Source: Granulicella sp. S156 (GTDB taxonomy: Bacteria; Acidobacteriota; Terriglobia; Terriglobales; Acidobacteriaceae). Taken from it: a stretch of 64,000 nucleotides of DNA. Shown here one piece after another: positions 1 to 8,384 of this stretch. The notes under the pieces were generated by a model. The model had not been told where the DNA came from. It saw only the letters and a program-made list of their open reading frames with translations, and did no database searches. The DNA lies in contig NZ_LMUH01000026.1 in assembly GCF_009766105.1 (NCBI RefSeq), positions 123,860 through 187,859 of the forward strand. The letters run 5' to 3'. The translations under genes and the position numbers were made by a program. Numbering within the stretch: position 1 is the stretch's first letter; each line of letters starts with the position of its first letter.

Positions 1-413
1 TCCCAACGCTTACTGCATTCGAGAACGTGCTGCTGCCTTACGAGTTGAACGATGAATCCGGCGACCGGAAAGCCGGTCTCGAACGTGCGCGACAACTGCT
101 AGTTTCGGTTGGTCTGGAGTCGAGGCTTGACCACTATCCGGTGCAACTCTCTGGTGGCGAGCAGCAGCGTGTGGCTCTCGCACGAGCCTTTATCCTGAGG
201 CCACCTATCGTGCTGGCCGACGAACCTACCGGCAATCTGGATACATCCAACGGCAAGCATGTGTTGGAGCTTCTGCTTCAGCTCAACCACTCCGAAGGAA
301 CAACGCTCGTACTCGTGACGCATGATCCCGCACTCGCAGCACACGCAACACGGGTAATCACATTGAGCGACGGTCTTGTCGTCGCCGATCAACAGCAGAC
401 AGCACAACTCTGA
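1..413 (+). CDS. ABC transporter ATP-binding protein, LolD/MacB type (3' part)
   Basis: The 5' end lies outside the window; the reading frame is open from base 3, and the first visible residues ([15 protein letters not shown]) match the Q-loop-proximal stretch of lipoprotein or antimicrobial-peptide exporter ATPases. In order one sees the signature motif LSGGEQQR, the Walker B segment [12 protein letters not shown] and the H-loop LVTHD. Walker A is upstream of the window. The protein would hydrolyse ATP on the cytoplasmic side to drive the permease encoded 17 bp downstream, so the two form an operon. The combination with a large double-FtsX permease suggests export or extraction of lipid-linked or hydrophobic cargo; the substrate cannot be deduced. 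Confidence 0.93.
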   Translation, partial: PTLTAFENVLLPYELNDESGDRKAGLERARQLLVSVGLESRLDHYPVQLSGGEQQRVALARAFILRPPIVLADEPTGNLDTSNGKHVLELLLQLNHSEGTTLVLVTHDPALAAHATRVITLSDGLVVADQQQTAQL

Positions 414-430
414 GGAAGGGAACCCCAACC

Positions 431-3040
431 ATGCCCAGCCTCAGCTACTCCACCGCCTCTCGCATCGCCGCTCGTGAGCTTCGTGCTTCTCGCGGGAAGT
501 TTGTCTTTGTCGTAATTTCGGTGGCAATCGGAGTCGCTGCGCTTACAGGGGTGCGCGGGTTTTCGTCCTCATTTCGTGCGATGCTCCTGCTGCGCGCGCG
601 CAGCATCATGGCCGCCGATCTCTCCGCGAGAACGACACAGCAACTTACACCGCAGGAACAAGCAGGTATCGACAATCTCGTTGCTACGGGAGGTGACGAG
701 ACTCAGATTACCGAGCTGCTTTCGATGGCTTCATCGATTACATCGCTCGATCCTCTTCTGGTGGCGGTGAAAGCCGTCGATCCAGCAAAGTATCCCTTCT
801 ATGGTCAGGTTGTTCTATCGCCCGTGATGCCGGTTACACAGGCACTGACGTCCACGACTGTCGCAGTTGGCGACGATCTGTTGCTGCGCCTGCATCTAAA
901 GGTCGGCGACTCCATCAAGCTGGGCAACCGTGCGTATCGCATCGTCGCCACGGTAGTGGACGAGCCGGACCGGCTCTCGGGCTCGTTTGCTGCGGGGCCG
1001 CGCGTTCTGCTCTCCCAGGCTGCGCTTGCGGATTCCGGCCTGCTGGCTGAGGGCTCGCATGCCGCACGACGTTATCTTTTTAGGTTGTCAGCCACAAAGC
1101 AGGGAAACGCCAGTTCCGACAATGCGGTGGCCACCCTGAAATCGGAGCTTGAAACGCTGCTGCCCGAGGCGCAGATCGCCGACTATCGCGAGGCGAGTCC
1201 AGCTTTGACCAAAGGGCTCGACGGCGCAACCGGCCTGCTTTCGCTGATGTCCCTGGTAGCTCTTGTACTCGGTGCGGTAGGGGTTGCGATGGCCATGCGC
1301 GCGCACCTGCAACAGCGTCTGGACTCGATTGCCATTATGAAATCGCTCGGCGCAGGTTCCGGGCAGATCATGAAGATCTACCTGCTGCAGACACTGTTGC
1401 TGGGGTTCGGCGGAGGCCTGCTTGGCGTTGTGCTTGGCATCGGTGTGCAGCTTGCATTCCCGCTCTTCCTCGCCAAGTTGCTGCATATTACGCCGGACTT
1501 CCGTATCGACCTGCATGCGTTTGCCATTGGTCTGGGTGCGGGCATGTTGACCACACTGCTCTTCACCTTGCCGCCACTGCTCGACATCCGCGGCGTGCGC
1601 CCGATTCTGATTCTGCGCCGTGCTGTTGAAGTCAGCGATGATCCCTTCACGACCCGGCTGGTGCGTAAACTTCAGGGTTCTGCTGTCCAGCTCGGCGCTA
1701 TTGCGATTATTCTCGTAGGCCTTGCGTTCCTTGCCGCCGCAGTGTCGGACTCGCGGCAGGTGGGTGGGTTCTTTGCCGCCGGCCTTGTTGTTGTGCTGCT
1801 GGTTCTGTTGACGGCGTCCTGGCTCACGCTGTCTCTTCTGCGCGTTTTTCTGCGCAAAACCCGGCTGCATCTGCCGTCAGTGGTGCGGCACGGCCTCTCG
1901 AATCTTTATCGTCCGGGCAACCCCTCCGCCGCGCTGCTGGCTGCACTCGGCCTTGGTGTGATGCAGATTGTGGCTGTGTATATCGCGCAGCGCGCCGTTG
2001 TGCAGGAGATGCAGGTTTCCACCTCCGCCAATCTGCCAAACATCTTCCTTATCGACATCGCAAGCGACGAGGTCGAAGGTGTTCGCACGCTGCTCATGCA
2101 TCAGCCTGGCATTCGAGGGAACCCGGAGATACTGCCTGTCGTGAGCTCTCGGCTATTGTCGATCGATGGTGTTCCGGCTTCGCAGCTCAAGTTGGAGCAC
2201 TTACCACGCCGCATGTTGCAGTCGATCAATCTCACCTGGCCGCCAACCGCCGATGCGCCGCCACCCGGGGATGACATCGTGGAAGGGAAGTGGTGGACCG
2301 CGCAGCAGTCAGCAGACTCCGCTACTCATCCACTGGTGGCCATCGAGAGGGAGGAGGCCGCTCGGTTGCGTGTGCATCCGGGACAGCAGATGACCTTCGC
2401 TGCACAAGACGCACAATTCACTGCGACGGTAGCCGCCATCTACGAACCCGATAGCCGTCACACCTTCTCTCGTGCGGGGTTCGTTGTGCCGCAGCCTGTG
2501 CTCGCGGGCCTGCCCGTAGTCTGGTACGGTGGCGTGCATTGTGACTTTTCGGCGACTGCGCTTTTGCAGCGTTCTCTCTATGAGCACTACCCGACGGTCA
2601 CAGTCATCAATGTCGCGGCCACGCTCGAAACTGTGCGACAGGTGATCCTGCAGATCACCTACATCATCCAGTTCCTGGCTGCGTTCAGTATCTTTGCAGG
2701 CATCGTGATTCTTGCGAGCTCCATCGCGGGCACTCGCTACCGCCGCATCCGTGAGGTCGTCGTGCTGAAGACACTCGGCGCAACCCGTCCTCGCATCGCC
2801 GCTATTTTTTCGATAGAGTTCGCCGTTTTGGGGCTGGTCGCCGGCTTGGTGGGCTTGGTGTTTGCGAACATTCTCGCACGCCTGATCCTGCTCCATGCAC
2901 TGCACTTCGAATATCACTTCCAGTTGTGGTTGAATCTCGGCGCGTGGTTCATTACAGCATTACTTACCGTTGCGGCGGGGTGGCTAGCGAGTTACCGCAT
3001 CCTTGGCCAGAAGCCATTAGAGGTTTTGCGAGAAGAGTAA
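431..3040 (+). CDS. ABC transporter permease with two FtsX domains
   Basis: An 869-residue inner-membrane protein. A first transmembrane helix near residues 23-43 is followed by a periplasmic MacB-PCD-like region. A first FtsX block (about 265-400) carries three helices, a middle helix group lies near 415-520, then a second periplasmic region, and a second FtsX block sits near 745-865. This tandem arrangement is typical of the YbbP/LolCE-like DUF214 permeases of about 800-850 residues. It follows the ATPase by 17 bp with its own start, and the pair should form one exporter. The C-terminus (QKPLEVLREE) is the usual cytosolic end of FtsX permeases. Export of a lipophilic or toxic compound is likely but unproven. 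Confidence 0.9.
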   Translation: MPSLSYSTASRIAARELRASRGKFVFVVISVAIGVAALTGVRGFSSSFRAMLLLRARSIMAADLSARTTQQLTPQEQAGIDNLVATGGDETQITELLSMASSITSLDPLLVAVKAVDPAKYPFYGQVVLSPVMPVTQALTSTTVAVGDDLLLRLHLKVGDSIKLGNRAYRIVATVVDEPDRLSGSFAAGPRVLLSQAALADSGLLAEGSHAARRYLFRLSATKQGNASSDNAVATLKSELETLLPEAQIADYREASPALTKGLDGATGLLSLMSLVALVLGAVGVAMAMRAHLQQRLDSIAIMKSLGAGSGQIMKIYLLQTLLLGFGGGLLGVVLGIGVQLAFPLFLAKLLHITPDFRIDLHAFAIGLGAGMLTTLLFTLPPLLDIRGVRPILILRRAVEVSDDPFTTRLVRKLQGSAVQLGAIAIILVGLAFLAAAVSDSRQVGGFFAAGLVVVLLVLLTASWLTLSLLRVFLRKTRLHLPSVVRHGLSNLYRPGNPSAALLAALGLGVMQIVAVYIAQRAVVQEMQVSTSANLPNIFLIDIASDEVEGVRTLLMHQPGIRGNPEILPVVSSRLLSIDGVPASQLKLEHLPRRMLQSINLTWPPTADAPPPGDDIVEGKWWTAQQSADSATHPLVAIEREEAARLRVHPGQQMTFAAQDAQFTATVAAIYEPDSRHTFSRAGFVVPQPVLAGLPVVWYGGVHCDFSATALLQRSLYEHYPTVTVINVAATLETVRQVILQITYIIQFLAAFSIFAGIVILASSIAGTRYRRIREVVVLKTLGATRPRIAAIFSIEFAVLGLVAGLVGLVFANILARLILLHALHFEYHFQLWLNLGAWFITALLTVAAGWLASYRILGQKPLEVLREE

Positions 3041-3070
3041 GTGGCCGGCTATTTCGGTATTCAAGAAAGG

Positions 3071-3101
3071 AAGGGGCCCGACTTGAAAGCTAGGGCCCCT
3101 T
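3071..3101. terminator. Bidirectional hairpin between convergent genes
   Basis: A perfect 9-bp stem (AAGGGGCCC and GGGCCCCTT) encloses a 13-nt loop. It sits between the permease stop and the 3' end of the opposing S53 peptidase gene, so it probably ends both transcripts. No long T run follows. Confidence 0.75.
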
Positions 3102-3146
3102 CGTTCTGTTGCATCATCACCGTTCCGTTACCTGATCCCGATGGTG

Positions 3147-4850
3147 CTAGGGAGCAAGTGTAGTGATCAGACCGGCATTCGGGCTGCCCCATCCGGTCAC
3201 CAGGTCATAGCCCTTTTCAGCTGAATAGCTGCCGGATTTGCCGCTGGTGATGTCGTGAAAGTCCGTGCTGTAGGTGGAAGTTATATTTTCCGAATAGATG
3301 GTTGGGTTGATGAAGCCGATGGTTGAATCGCCGTTGGCAACCAACTGCTGGTTGACCAGCGCGATGAAACCAGCCCACATGGGTGCGGCGAAGCTGGTGC
3401 CCCCATACTCATTTGCCAGGCAGGTAGTCTGATCGGCACAGGTATAGAAGGTGAAGTTCGCGTTTGCCGATACGTCCGGGCCGTTGCGATATTTTGTCGA
3501 ACCCTTATTGGTTGAGGTGATCACGCCCGAGAGCTTCTGCCACGAGGGGATCGCGATTTTGTCCGGTGAGATGCCGCCGCCGCTATCTGCCCATGCGGTC
3601 TCTGACTTCCAGGGACCAGCTGCGCTTGAGGTCGTCAGGTCTGTACCGCCGACTGAAACGACATACGCATCGTCCGCTGGCCAGGCCTCATTGCTCGAGG
3701 ACCAGGTAGAACTGTCGCCGGACGCCGCGAAGAAGTTCTGGCCTTGAGCGGCCATCTTCTCAAAGTACGGGTCAAGTGTGCTGGGGTCTGCCGGCGTCCA
3801 GCCCCACGAGCAGCCAATGGTTGTCGGCAGGGGATTGTGCGTCGTCATGGAACTGATGATCGCGGTGTCGGTGGATCCAACGTATACCACCAGACTTGCC
3901 AGCCCTGGAGCCATGCCGATCGCCTGGGTCATGTCGAGCGTCTGTTCGGTGTCATCGCAGCCAGCCGAGTTCAGGCAGCTCGTGCTGGTTCCATCCGTGG
4001 AGAGGAGGGTGACAGGCACTTTGTTAGTTTGACCAACGTTCTTGAAATACGTGGTCAAGTCGGCCAGGTCGGTGCCTTCATATTCGAACAATCCGAGGTT
4101 CTGACCGGCGCCGGTGAGGGCTGTTCCGCCATAGTAGGCCGCGCGCATGTCGCTGCCCAGGAAAGAAGCTGAAGGGCCGGAGCCGGTAGTAGCGTGGGAC
4201 ACGACCGCCTCTGGCGAAATACCATGGGCCTTCGCGTAGTCACTCTTCTTAACTAACATCGTGTGCGGAATGGAGTAGTTATCCAAACCGGAGATATGCC
4301 ATAAGTTGAATGGCAGGTTAGTTGTGGGCTCGTTGTCCGGGCCATAGAAGGTGCGATCCTCGGTGGGATGCTGGTACGTACGCATAGTTACATGGAAAGC
4401 AGTCTCGACGGCTGAAACAGGACCTTTGACCTGCACATCCATACCGTCACGGGTACCGCCAACGACCGTAAGGCCATTTTTATTCACGAATTGAATAACG
4501 GCATCATAATCGGCCTGGCTGGGTCCGAACCTTGTCGTGAACTCTGGTACGGTGAGGAAGTGTCGGTACAATCCACTATTCGGATCGTATATATCGCTCA
4601 ATAAACTTTCGAGTTCCGCTTGGTTGCGCAACGGCAGAACAATATCCAGGTTCATCACCTGGTCTGCGGGAAGTTGCGCAATGGCCCGCGCCTCACCGGT
4701 GCTAGCCACTTCTCGTACATGACGAGTCAATACAGATTGCGCCTGGGATGCTGTCGTTACAGCTAGCCCAACCGCGATGATTGAGAACAGAATGGAACGA
4801 GAAGGACGAATTGCTGCGGAAAATGCACTTCTAGTAATTACTCTCTTCAT
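3147..4850 (-). CDS. S53 family (sedolisin/kumamolisin) acid serine peptidase, secreted
   Basis: A 567-residue preproenzyme. An N-terminal signal peptide (about 1-38, ending near SQAQS) is followed by a pro-kumamolisin activation domain (about 60-200) and the catalytic domain. The catalytic pair E302 and D306 lies in DDTEQTLD, the oxyanion Asp379 in SGDSS and the nucleophile Ser486 in GGTSFAAP. The C-terminal calcium site is represented by the TDFHDITSG and GYDLVTGWG segments. All residues needed for activity are therefore present. Sedolisins work at acidic pH, which fits a soil acidobacterium degrading external protein. The gene is monocistronic, with a terminator-like hairpin beyond its 3' end and a long AT-rich region upstream. 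Confidence 0.95.
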   Translation of the reverse strand: MKRVITRSAFSAAIRPSRSILFSIIAVGLAVTTASQAQSVLTRHVREVASTGEARAIAQLPADQVMNLDIVLPLRNQAELESLLSDIYDPNSGLYRHFLTVPEFTTRFGPSQADYDAVIQFVNKNGLTVVGGTRDGMDVQVKGPVSAVETAFHVTMRTYQHPTEDRTFYGPDNEPTTNLPFNLWHISGLDNYSIPHTMLVKKSDYAKAHGISPEAVVSHATTGSGPSASFLGSDMRAAYYGGTALTGAGQNLGLFEYEGTDLADLTTYFKNVGQTNKVPVTLLSTDGTSTSCLNSAGCDDTEQTLDMTQAIGMAPGLASLVVYVGSTDTAIISSMTTHNPLPTTIGCSWGWTPADPSTLDPYFEKMAAQGQNFFAASGDSSTWSSSNEAWPADDAYVVSVGGTDLTTSSAAGPWKSETAWADSGGGISPDKIAIPSWQKLSGVITSTNKGSTKYRNGPDVSANANFTFYTCADQTTCLANEYGGTSFAAPMWAGFIALVNQQLVANGDSTIGFINPTIYSENITSTYSTDFHDITSGKSGSYSAEKGYDLVTGWGSPNAGLITTLAP

Positions 4851-5606
4851 AACAGAGCCCCTTTAAGGATCTTGTGAAGCCTGGCCTAAAACTCCAGGCG
4901 TAGTGAGAGATATCTAGTTGTAGCTAGGATTGGCGAGTAAGTATGTTTGTTATTGACGAACTTCAAATGGCAAGTCGTCGGAGTTACCGTATCACAAGTT
5001 ATGTGTCACTGGTTATTGCAATAGATTTTTAAAAAGCTGTTTTTTGCAATTAATGGTTTACCTGCGAAGAATTACCCGGGAGAAGGTGCTCATAATGTAA
5101 GTGCCATGGTGTTTTGAAAACTATGGTTGGGAAAAATGAGATCAGGTCTTTATCGCCACAAAAACAATGTGGCTCTGCAAAGCGCACCCAATTGCATTAT
5201 CGAATGCAGAGTAGTTTTTGAAACATGCGTCGAAGAGTGAAGCTAATAGTGGCTTAACTGCTGGAATGCATATATTTATCGTGGCTTAGTTTTTTGAGCG
5301 GAAAAATACTTGCGAGCTCTCCTGGTAGAAGAGTCCTTGTATCGTGCTCGAAAAAGAATGTGCTGAGTTATTCGATGCCAGTCGCGATAACCATCAAAAA
5401 ATTGCGCCTGGTTTCGGCTGGAGCATCTTGAAATTTGTAATTTCCGTTGATTTTTAAAATGGTGCATTTTTCAAAAATGCAGTCGATGAGGTGGTTGTCA
5501 TATAGAGCAACTTATTCATCGTGGTAGTTTCACTAGTAGATCTGCTTAAGTGATGTGTAAAGTCATCCTCGCGAAGCATCGGTGCCAGCCAGAGGCGTAG
5601 GCGGGG
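4851..5606. other. AT-rich intergenic region upstream of the S53 peptidase
   Basis: About 750 bp with no convincing gene. From about 4920 to 5560 it is clearly more AT-rich than the flanking genes, with many A and T runs. Only short frames without homology cues or a Shine-Dalgarno sequence occur. It holds the promoter of the peptidase near its right-hand start and may be unalienated foreign DNA. Confidence 0.5.
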
Positions 5607-5762
5607 TCACGGTGCAACTGCGGCGGAAGCTGTCCGCAACATGTCGATCTCTTCCTGATCTTCCAAATGCAACAAGTGGGCTGTGCGTCCCAGGTGCCAG
5701 ATAACAAGTGCAGCAAGGATAAAACCATAAGGTTCCACTACGTCAAGAACATTTTCTTTCAC
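5607..5762 (-). CDS. Possible small membrane protein, 51 aa
   Basis: A reading frame from a GTG gives a product with one plausible transmembrane helix (PYGFILAALVIWHLG) followed by an acidic juxtamembrane stretch (HLEDQEEIDML) and an alanine-rich end. This helix-plus-charged-tail layout looks protein-like, which is why it is listed. No good Shine-Dalgarno sequence is seen and I do not recognise a family. It could equally be a remnant of a longer gene. Confidence 0.25.
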   Translation of the reverse strand: MKENVLDVVEPYGFILAALVIWHLGRTAHLLHLEDQEEIDMLRTASAAVAP

Positions 5763-6126
5763 CGTTGAAACGGTGACGGTTTTTCGACGGATCAGTTGCT
5801 ACGGGTATGAATCCCGCGAGCCCGCTGCGAACAGAGATTTGTTGTCATGAAAACTCGCCGAATTTGTGGCAGAAGGTTTCAAATACCTTCTCCCATGGTG
5901 TGCAGTCTGCCTATGCCCGGAAGTGTCTCACCGGATACCCTCTTGTGTCGAACTTTTTAGCAACAAACGGGCGAAAGAACGGAAACTGGACATCACCGCA
6001 TATTTCGTTTCGGACACCACCGAATACTGCGCGAGGTTGACCTCACCGCCCATACCCTCGTACACTTGCAGAGGCGGCTGATTGTGGCTCCCGCCGAGCC
6101 TGCGGCTGCCGTTACAACCTGTTTTT
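5763..6126. other. Region upstream of tRNA-Gln without a clear gene
   Basis: Several overlapping short frames exist, one with a few Cys residues (starting 5866), but none has a ribosome binding site or a recognisable domain. The right end should contain the tRNA promoter. Confidence 0.4.
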
Positions 6127-6200
6127 TGCCCTCTCGTTCAATGGTAGGACTGACGACTCTGACTCGTCCAATCGGGGTTCGAATCCCTGGGGGGCAACCA
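6127..6200 (+). tRNA. tRNA-Gln (anticodon CUG), CCA encoded
   Basis: The 74-nt cloverleaf folds completely. Acceptor arm TGCCCTC pairs with GGGGGCA (one G-U) before discriminator A and an encoded CCA. The D stem is GTTC/GGAC and the anticodon stem GACGA/TCGTC with loop CTCTGAC (anticodon CTG). The T stem is CGGGG/CCCTG with loop TTCGAAT. It decodes CAG. An integrase remnant begins about 200 bp downstream, so its 3' end was probably an attachment site for an integrated element. Confidence 0.92.
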
Positions 6201-6235
6201 ATACCTATCAAAACCGAACTTCTTCGTACTTCCCT

Positions 6236-6261
6236 GAACATCCTCGCACGCGAGGATGTTC
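6236..6261 (+). terminator. Rho-independent terminator after tRNA-Gln
   Basis: A perfect 11-bp stem (GAACATCCTCG and CGAGGATGTTC) with a 4-nt loop is followed by TTGTTTT. It lies 36 bp after the tRNA. Confidence 0.8.
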
Positions 6262-6364
6262 TTGTTTTACAAGGACTTACGCGAAAATAGTGTGCGAACG
6301 CGTCCGAAGACGTGCGGCTACAGCCGGACTTTTCTGGGGGGATTATTGTGGGGTACGGTGAGCA

Positions 6365-6394
6365 AAAGTGTGGGATCGAGAAAACCCACACTTT
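6365..6394. repeat. Inverted repeat ahead of integrase remnant (copy 1)
   Basis: AAAGTGTGGG and CCCACACTTT form a 10-bp inverted repeat with a 10-nt spacer, 12 bp before the integrase ATG. The same GTGTGGG/CCCACAC arrangement occurs before the second integrase remnant (29039-29065), where the flanking sequence is also related. It may be an arm-type recombinase binding site or the promoter/operator of the integrase. Confidence 0.55.
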
Positions 6395-6405
6395 AGAGGC
6401 TCATT

Positions 6406-6715
6406 ATGGACTGACTATCAAGGAAATTGAAAACGCAAAACCACGGGCCAAAAAATATTAACTGGCAGATGGCGGTGGACTATGTCTCATCGTCAAACCG
6501 TCCGGCGCAAAGCTCTGGCTTTGGCGGTATCGGTTCGATGGCATCGAGAAGAATATGTCTTTTGGAGAACACCCGGTTGTCGGCCCAAAAGATGCCCGTG
6601 AACCTCACTTAGCTGCGAAGAAACTACTGGCTGCCGGCATCAATCCGATGGGCGAACGCAAAGCCGAGGCCGAAGCCAAGCGAGAGGAAGTCAAGGCGCT
6701 CCAGCGTGAGACTGA
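6406..6715 (+). pseudogene. Tyrosine recombinase (P4-type integrase), N-terminal remnant
   Basis: The frame encodes the arm-DNA-binding (DUF4102-like) N-terminus: KEIENAKPRAKKY, a stop, then LADGGGLCLIVKPSGAKLWL and onward to RKAEAEAKREEVKALQRET. Homology stops abruptly near 6712. It is disrupted by a stop directly after the start (6412) and a TAA at 6460-6462, where family members have a codon for K or R. The second integrase copy at 29079 shows what looks like the same extra A in the IKEIE codons. The rest of the gene is missing here, but a C-terminal piece abuts it on the opposite strand. This marks a tRNA-Gln-associated integration site. Confidence 0.82.
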
Positions 6716-6796
6716 TAGCAGCATTCGGCCTTGATATGCAAGCCTGTAGAGCGCATATAGGAGCGTGTTGTTGCTCATGGGCTTCTTCTTGTCCAT
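6716..6796 (-). pseudogene. Tyrosine recombinase C-terminal fragment, inverted
   Basis: On the minus strand the frame reads KKPMSNNTLLYALYRLAYQG-RM. This matches the stretch of P4-type integrases just before the HGFR catalytic box (usually MSxNTLLYALYRMGYxGRMTGHGFR). The match ends after GRM, exactly where the oppositely oriented N-terminal remnant ends, so the two pieces meet head-on near 6712-6722. No catalytic residues remain. Confidence 0.65.
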
Positions 6797-6819
6797 GGTC
6801 CCAGGGGATGCGGCGGTCG

Positions 6820-7194
6820 TTAGCCGTAGCTTTCCAGGGCCTTTTGCCGCGCAACATCCGACTCCGTCATGTACTGATCGAAGTTGCCAGCATGAACTTT
6901 GTCATGATCGTTGAAGTGGTACTCAAATCCGTCGTACTCGATGATGATCTGGACGGCACGGCCAGACTTTGTTGGAACGCGAAGCAAGAAATCAGTCTTC
7001 CAGGCCGGGTGGGTATACCTTGGATCGAGCTGTTGAAGGTATTCGCCGATATGGAATTGCGCCACCAACTCAAGCGAGTTCCCATGATTCTGGAAAAGAC
7101 GAGTGGACTTCAACCATTCCAATACCTGCCGTTCCATCGGCGAAGCCGTATCTGTCGCCGACGCGTCCGGACTGCTGACATTGATGGATAGCAT
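6820..7194 (-). pseudogene. Fragment of a DUF559-like nuclease or helicase-associated protein
   Basis: A 124-residue frame with a convincing protein-like core: WKTDFLLRV, then an acidic strand IIIEYDGFEYHF and YMTESDVARQKALESYG. This resembles the end of PD-(D/E)XK/Vsr-like or DUF559-like domains, which continue ESYGYRFLRINRFNL. Here a stop falls directly after ESYG, so the C-terminal strand is missing. The start is not certain. It lies beside integrase debris and is best read as a truncated mobile-island gene. The family assignment is inference. Confidence 0.4.
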
Positions 7195-7373
7195 CTGCCG
7201 ATGGAAAGGAACCCTTAATAGTGCACGTTACTACTCAAGGATAATCCTCTATACGTTAGTAGCGCTTGAGGCTATTCGTTCTTCAATGGCAGTTTCCCTA
7301 AATGTGGGCAGCGTTGTCGAGTCGGTTGGGTAAATGTTCCAGTAAGACTGGTGCTTATGATCCTTTCGATCCT

Positions 7374-7660
7374 CTATTTCCCCCGTTCCACCGGCTGGCT
7401 CCTCTTCGCCCAAGAGAGAATCTCATCGAACCGGATGCGATAGATTGCTGCCGTACCGTCTAGGCTTGCGGTCAAGATTTCTCGTCCGTTGCGGGAGAAA
7501 TTAGCATCCGTAACCTGCCACATATTCTCGCCAAATATGGCCATCGGTCGTCCACTCTCAGCATCCCACAGCCGCGCTGTACGGTCGTCGCTGGCAGTCA
7601 CGATCTGTTTACCATCAGGAGAGTAGACGGCAGTGAAAACCGTTGAGTTGTGCTCCATCA
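7374..7660 (-). pseudogene. C-terminal fragment of a WD40-repeat protein
   Basis: The frame runs to 7754, but recognisable homology starts near HNSTVFTAVYSPDG. There are one complete WD40 blade (FTAVYSPDGKQIVTASDDRT, then ARLWDAESG) and a second (FSRNGREILTASLDGTAAIYRI). It ends with the FDEILSWAKRSQPVE tail common to large TIR/nSTAND-WD40 proteins of soil bacteria. Blades and effector N-terminus are absent, so it is a remnant. Confidence 0.65.
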
Positions 7661-7737
7661 CGATCTCTTCCTCTCGAAGCCAAACCGGACGAGAGAGCCT
7701 CGCTCGTGGTCGACTTGCCGTCATTCGGTCTTTGCTT

Positions 7738-8286
7738 TTAGCCTCGCCAGGCATATTGCTGGAAGGCGTCGTCTAGCGGCAGCTCGGCGATGGTCGCGAA
7801 GTAGTTTGTGATCGTTGAGGCCGCGACAATGGCTATGACCTCTAGAACCTGTTCCTTCGTGAAGCCGGTGGAGAGGAACGAATCATATTCTTGGTCGCTC
7901 AAATGTCCGCGTTTCTCAATGAGCGTTTTCGCCAGCGAGGAAAGTGCAGCAAATCGTTTGTCCTTCGGTACGCGTCGCTCACGGATCTCATTGGTCTCGC
8001 CGGAACTTACTTTCGCTTGGAGTGCCAATCCCGTGTGGAATGCGACGGCATATGTGGATGAGTTTGCGACTGCGTCGGTGAGAAGAACGATCTGAGTCTC
8101 CTGTTCAGTGAGGCTGCTGCTGTGTACCTGCTGAAATACGCCAACAAGGGAGTTGATGAGCTTCGGCGAGTTTGCAATCGCGGCGGCTATATTCGGTATA
8201 ACTCCAAACGCTTGTTGTAGCTGTTCGAGCCCTGACTTCGAGCCCTCGGGTGCTGAGGCAATCGTGTGAATCGGATAGTTTGACAT
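7738..8286 (-). CDS. Carboxymuconolactone decarboxylase/AhpD-like protein lacking redox cysteines (copy 1)
   Basis: 182 residues, all-helical CMD-like fold by sequence (GVIPNIAAAIANSPKLI, TEQETQIVLLTDAVANS and FTKEQVLEVIAIVAASTITNYF). Most members carry a CxxC-x3-H redox motif; here the same register reads S77-x2-A80-x3-H84, so only the His survives and no disulfide chemistry is possible. It is about three-quarters identical to the protein at 22261-22809, which has the same substitutions. The stop lies inside the frame of a WD40 remnant. The start ATG follows a GGAGAT Shine-Dalgarno. A role in binding or decarboxylating a small ketone/lactone, or a non-enzymatic role, is possible. Confidence 0.88.
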   Translation of the reverse strand: MSNYPIHTIASAPEGSKSGLEQLQQAFGVIPNIAAAIANSPKLINSLVGVFQQVHSSSLTEQETQIVLLTDAVANSSTYAVAFHTGLALQAKVSSGETNEIRERRVPKDKRFAALSSLAKTLIEKRGHLSDQEYDSFLSTGFTKEQVLEVIAIVAASTITNYFATIAELPLDDAFQQYAWRG

Positions 8287-8355
8287 GGAAATCTCCTTAG
8301 TGATTTGGCTGTACCTGAAAATCTGGACTACTATTACTGATCTCGGATCGACGCT

Positions 8356-8384
8356 GCATCAATTACCCCGCAGGGAATTGATGC
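8356..8384 (-). terminator. Hairpin at the 3' end of the hydrolase gene
   Basis: GCATCAATT and AATTGATGC form a 9-bp stem with an 11-nt loop overlapping the hydrolase stop codon (8363-8365). Confidence 0.5.

Noticed and set aside
1088..1870. 260-codon minus-strand frame over the FtsX permease
   Set aside because: Gln/Arg-rich antisense shadow with no motif; the permease reads well on the other strand.
5866..6081. Cys-containing frame upstream of tRNA-Gln
   Set aside because: No clear zinc-ribbon spacing or start signal.
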